DNA of 13,911 nucleotides from JALHNF01 sp039809305. Its GTDB lineage: Bacteria > Patescibacteriota > Minisyncoccia > Phycocordibacterales > UBA5272. The notes below the pieces were generated by a model. It saw only the letters and a list, made by a program, of their open reading frames with translations, did no database searches and was not told where the DNA came from. The stretch's first letter is position 1, and each line of letters opens with the position of its first letter. The position numbers and the translations under genes are program-made. This document shows positions 11,535-13,911 of this stretch, piece by piece. The DNA is taken from the NCBI GenBank assembly GCA_039809305.1, contig JBDHUT010000017.1:1-13911 (forward strand), in the 5' to 3' direction.

Positions 11535-13911
11535 ATGGTTAATTCCAGACCAATTAGAACTTTGTCTTTTATACTGCTCTTTCCGTTTTTTGTGCATGCT
11601 ATTTCGGCTACTGGAATTGAAAAAAACTTCTCATTTTTAGATACAGTTGCTTTCAAAATTTATTGCTCAACAAATTATTTTTTTGGAGGCAATATTCAAA
11701 ATTGTTTTTCTAGCACTCTTTCTTTTTCCGATATTGAAAATTTAATTCAAGAAGAAATTTCAAACCAAATAGATAGTTTAGAAAATGAAGTTTATCCTGA
11801 AAATAAAGTGACTGTAATTGAAAGAATTTTACAGCCACAATATATTTCTACGCCCGGCCCTCGTGGTGAAAAGGGTGAACAAGGTGTTCCTGGTACAACT
11901 ACTATTCTCAATCAGCAAACATCAATAAACTCTTCACAAGTACTTCTAAGCTCAGGTGCGTTTAGTGGTATACAAATGCCGTTTTGGAATGGGTTCGGTT
12001 CTTCAGGGGTTACCGGTGGAAGCGGTGTTGGTCCTGCCGGCCCTGCAGGGCCGATTGGTCCTGCGGGTGCAACAGGTACACCAGGAACAACGACAATTAT
12101 TTCTATAATTGCTACATCAACCGCTGACATTGTCGCAACCGGAACTATTACAACGGTCAATTTAAATTTTATTAATGCAACTGGGACTAATGCAACAACA
12201 ACAAATTTTTATACAACAAACTTAAGTTTTAATACTGCAAGTGGAACAAATATTTCTTTAGTTAACGCCACCACCACCAACCTCTTTTCAACACTTGCAA
12301 ACTTCACCAGTCTTCTCTTTGGTAATGCAACAGGAACGAACCTTTTCTTGAACAACAATCTTACGGTAAATGGAACAACAACTCTCGGTACTACAACCTT
12401 CTCAGTGCTTCCAAGTATTCCACTTGCACTCGGTAATATCTTAGTTGGTAACGCATCAAATGTTGCCGCTCCTACTGCGCCCGGAGCAAACGGAACAGTG
12501 CTTTCAATCGTTGGTGGTGTACCTGTTTGGACAGCAACATCATCTCTTGTTGCTCCAACAACTAACGTTGCAACAACAAGTGGTAACGTGATCACTTCAA
12601 CCGTAAATGGGGTAGCGGCAACCACCACCGCCGTGACTTCAAACGTGCTTACCTCTTTAGTAAACACCATCACTTCAACGGTAAACGGTATTGCATCAGC
12701 TGCGGCCAACATCATCAATTCATTCTCACAATCATTAACCGGTAATGTGCTTACCACCACCATCAATGGTGTTGTAGCAACCTCTTCTGTTATCGGTAAC
12801 AACACCCTCTCAACCTCTGGTACAAACTTGGTATCAGATGTAAATGGTGTAACCTCAACAACGTCACTTGCAGGTATTGTCGCTTCATCAACCACCAACA
12901 GTATCAACTTTGCGACTTCAACAAATATTCTTACTTCGACAGTGAATGGGGTGACGAGTACGACGAGTATTAATGTAACTTCTGGTGGAGTTACTTCGTT
13001 AAATGGCCTTTCAACTTCAACACAAACCTTCGCAACAGGTACTGATGCAAATGTAACACTCGCTATTACTTCATCTGGTTCAACACACACCTTTACTCCA
13101 GGATGGAATGGTGCGCTTGCTCCAACCCGTGGTGGAACAGGAACAACAACTGCTCCTACTCAAGGACAAGTGTTATTAGGTAATGCGGGAGGTACGTATG
13201 ATCTTGTTGCGACATCGACGATTGGTTTCCGTTATGACACACTTACTGGATTTGCAACAACAACAGGCATTGTTACTTCAGCTGACACTATTTTAACCGC
13301 TCTCGGGAAACTCCAAGGAAACATTGACCTCATTTCTGCATCTTCATCAGGTATCTCATCATTAAATGGTCTCACTGCCCTTATTCAAACATTCTCAACA
13401 TCAACAACGGGTACTGATTTTGCAATTGTTTCATCTGGTGCAAATCATGAGTTCCGACTCCCATCCGCCTCAGCCGTAAACCGTGGTGCACTTACTCCAA
13501 TTGACTGGACAACCTTCAACAACAAACTAACAACAGCAACAGGAACTACAGGACAGATTGCACGATCTGGTGATGCTCAGAATCCAGTGTTCTCATTAGT
13601 AGATACAGGAGTATCTGCAGGTACCTACGGATCTTCAACTACCATCCCTGTTATTACTGTAGACGCACAAGGACGTATTACTTCTGCAAGTGCAACGGCG
13701 ACACCGTTTTTGACGGCGGCAAATATTGGATCAACAACACTCGGTACACTTAATGTTACAAATCTCACTGCAACAAATTCAACAACAACCAACGCCACCA
13801 CCACCAACCTCTTTTCAACACTTGCAAACTTCACCAGTCTTCTCTTTGGTAATGCAACAGGAACGAACCTTTTCTTGAACAACAATCTTACGGTAAATGG
13901 AACAACAACTC
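11535..13911 (+). CDS. Large secreted surface protein with collagen-like and tail-fibre-like repeats (3' end beyond window)
   Basis: The frame is open for 792 codons to the window end. A signal peptide comes first (RTLSFILLFPFFVHAISA). A short linker with a possible coiled coil (ENLIQEEISNQIDSLENEV) follows. A first Gly-X-Y block lies at about 108-120 (GPRGEKGEQGVPG) and a second at about 166-184 (GPAGPAGPIGPAGATG). After that the protein is mainly Thr, Asn, Ser, Ala, Gly and Val: NATTTN and ATGTN units, about 26-residue repeats around (T/D)-(V/I)-N-G-(V/I), RGGTGTTT, and two SLNGL...QTF...GTD modules, the second ending in TPIDWTTFNNK. Such modules are common in phage tail fibres and large adhesins, which often end in an endosialidase chaperone domain; that part is not visible here. 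Probably a cell-surface fibre for attachment. Cysteines are only near the N-terminus. Confidence 0.85.
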   Translation, partial: MVNSRPIRTLSFILLFPFFVHAISATGIEKNFSFLDTVAFKIYCSTNYFFGGNIQNCFSSTLSFSDIENLIQEEISNQIDSLENEVYPENKVTVIERILQPQYISTPGPRGEKGEQGVPGTTTILNQQTSINSSQVLLSSGAFSGIQMPFWNGFGSSGVTGGSGVGPAGPAGPIGPAGATGTPGTTTIISIIATSTADIVATGTITTVNLNFINATGTNATTTNFYTTNLSFNTASGTNISLVNATTTNLFSTLANFTSLLFGNATGTNLFLNNNLTVNGTTTLGTTTFSVLPSIPLALGNILVGNASNVAAPTAPGANGTVLSIVGGVPVWTATSSLVAPTTNVATTSGNVITSTVNGVAATTTAVTSNVLTSLVNTITSTVNGIASAAANIINSFSQSLTGNVLTTTINGVVATSSVIGNNTLSTSGTNLVSDVNGVTSTTSLAGIVASSTTNSINFATSTNILTSTVNGVTSTTSINVTSGGVTSLNGLSTSTQTFATGTDANVTLAITSSGSTHTFTPGWNGALAPTRGGTGTTTAPTQGQVLLGNAGGTYDLVATSTIGFRYDTLTGFATTTGIVTSADTILTALGKLQGNIDLISASSSGISSLNGLTALIQTFSTSTTGTDFAIVSSGANHEFRLPSASAVNRGALTPIDWTTFNNKLTTATGTTGQIARSGDAQNPVFSLVDTGVSAGTYGSSTTIPVITVDAQGRITSASATATPFLTAANIGSTTLGTLNVTNLTATNSTTTNATTTNLFSTLANFTSLLFGNATGTNLFLNNNLTVNGTTT
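12264..12384 (+). repeat. Direct repeat, copy 1 (121 bp, perfect)
   Basis: These 121 bases recur without a mismatch at 13791-13911, which is the window edge, so the true repeat may be longer. The offset is 1527 bases, exactly 509 codons, which keeps the frame. The encoded segment starts NATTTNLFSTLANF and continues to LTVNGTTT. Confidence 0.95.
12600..12950 (+). repeat. Degenerate tandem repeat of about 26 residues in the surface protein
   Basis: The core (V/I)-N-G-(V/I) begins at 12603, 12681, 12762, 12840 and 12942, so steps are 78, 81, 78 and 102 bases. Flanks are Thr/Ser-rich (for example ITSTVNGVAATT and LTSTVNGVTSTT). The DNA has diverged more than the protein pattern, suggesting an old duplication under selection for the fold. 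Confidence 0.7.
13791..13911 (+). repeat. Direct repeat, copy 2 (121 bp, perfect, reaches window end)
   Basis: Identical to 12264-12384 over all 121 bases seen. The base before each copy differs (T at 12263, C at 13790), so the left border is real while the right border is unknown. Confidence 0.95.

Noticed and set aside
11912..12160. Minus-strand frame with a Gly-Pro-Ala collagen-like run
   Set aside because: Gly-Pro codons (GGN CCN) read as Gly-Pro on both strands; the plus-strand frame has the signal peptide and promoter.
12590..12950. Regular repeats as a CRISPR array
   Set aside because: The repeats are degenerate, coding, in frame and lack constant repeats with unique spacers.
12209..13090. 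Long minus-strand frame of 293 codons, and the similar one at 13625-13885
   Set aside because: Their Val/Pro/Thr-rich sequence is the antisense of Thr/Asn/Gly codons in the surface protein; the similarity between them is only the antisense of the direct repeat.

Overview
The window reads as a small-genome, AT-rich bacterium, most likely a member of the Candidate Phyla Radiation (Patescibacteria, Parcubacteria-like). That placement is inference from several traits: tight gene packing; tRNAs without an encoded CCA; few Shine-Dalgarno sequences, with promoters lying on or next to start codons; ComEC split into channel and nuclease-fold genes; a short four-cysteine bL28; and a giant Thr/Asn/Ser-rich surface protein. 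TGA is used as a stop (end of comEC, 7936-7938), so the Gly-UGA code of Gracilibacteria/Absconditabacteria does not apply.

Layout. 1-60: N-terminus of a membrane protein on the minus strand, cut by the window edge. 95-313: divergent tRNA-Gly(GCC) and tRNA-Arg(UCG). 344-1831: the CCA-adding enzyme, directly behind tRNA-Arg. 1925-3694: a RecJ/DHH exonuclease. 3692-5732: two minus-strand, singly transcribed genes for secreted proteins, called A and B here. Each has its own extended -10 promoter, a hairpin at the predicted 5' end of the mRNA, a signal peptide and an intrinsic terminator. 5784-8810: an operon of RNase HI with a C-terminal hybrid-binding-like domain, the ComEC channel and a ComEC-type metallo-beta-lactamase protein. 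8731-10516: a minus-strand operon of ECF-like sigma factor, one-pass membrane protein (candidate anti-sigma factor) and exported coiled-coil protein. 10557-10760: bL28, minus strand. 10843-11454: an M50 site-2 protease. 11535-13911: the first 792 codons of a very large surface protein with collagen-like Gly-X-Y blocks and tail-fibre-like repeats, still open at the window end.

The most unusual part is the A/B pair. B holds two tandem copies of a domain of about 145 residues and A appears to hold one more. All three share an Asp-x2-Phe-x21-Cys-x10/11-Cys spacing. Both proteins end in an Asp-Gly-Phe-Glu tail, and both genes share promoter and leader architecture. I do not recognise this family. 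A second regulatory point is the surface-protein promoter: three alternating AAGACA/TGTCTT half-sites overlap its -35 and spacer, and its predicted transcript starts on the ATG.

The housekeeping genes cover tRNA maturation (cca), DNA repair and R-loop removal (recJ, rnhA), DNA uptake (comEC plus its nuclease-fold partner), translation (rpmB) and envelope signalling (sigma, candidate anti-sigma, site-2 protease). No CRISPR array, insertion sequence, rRNA or replication origin is visible. No stretch longer than 300 bases lacks a gene.
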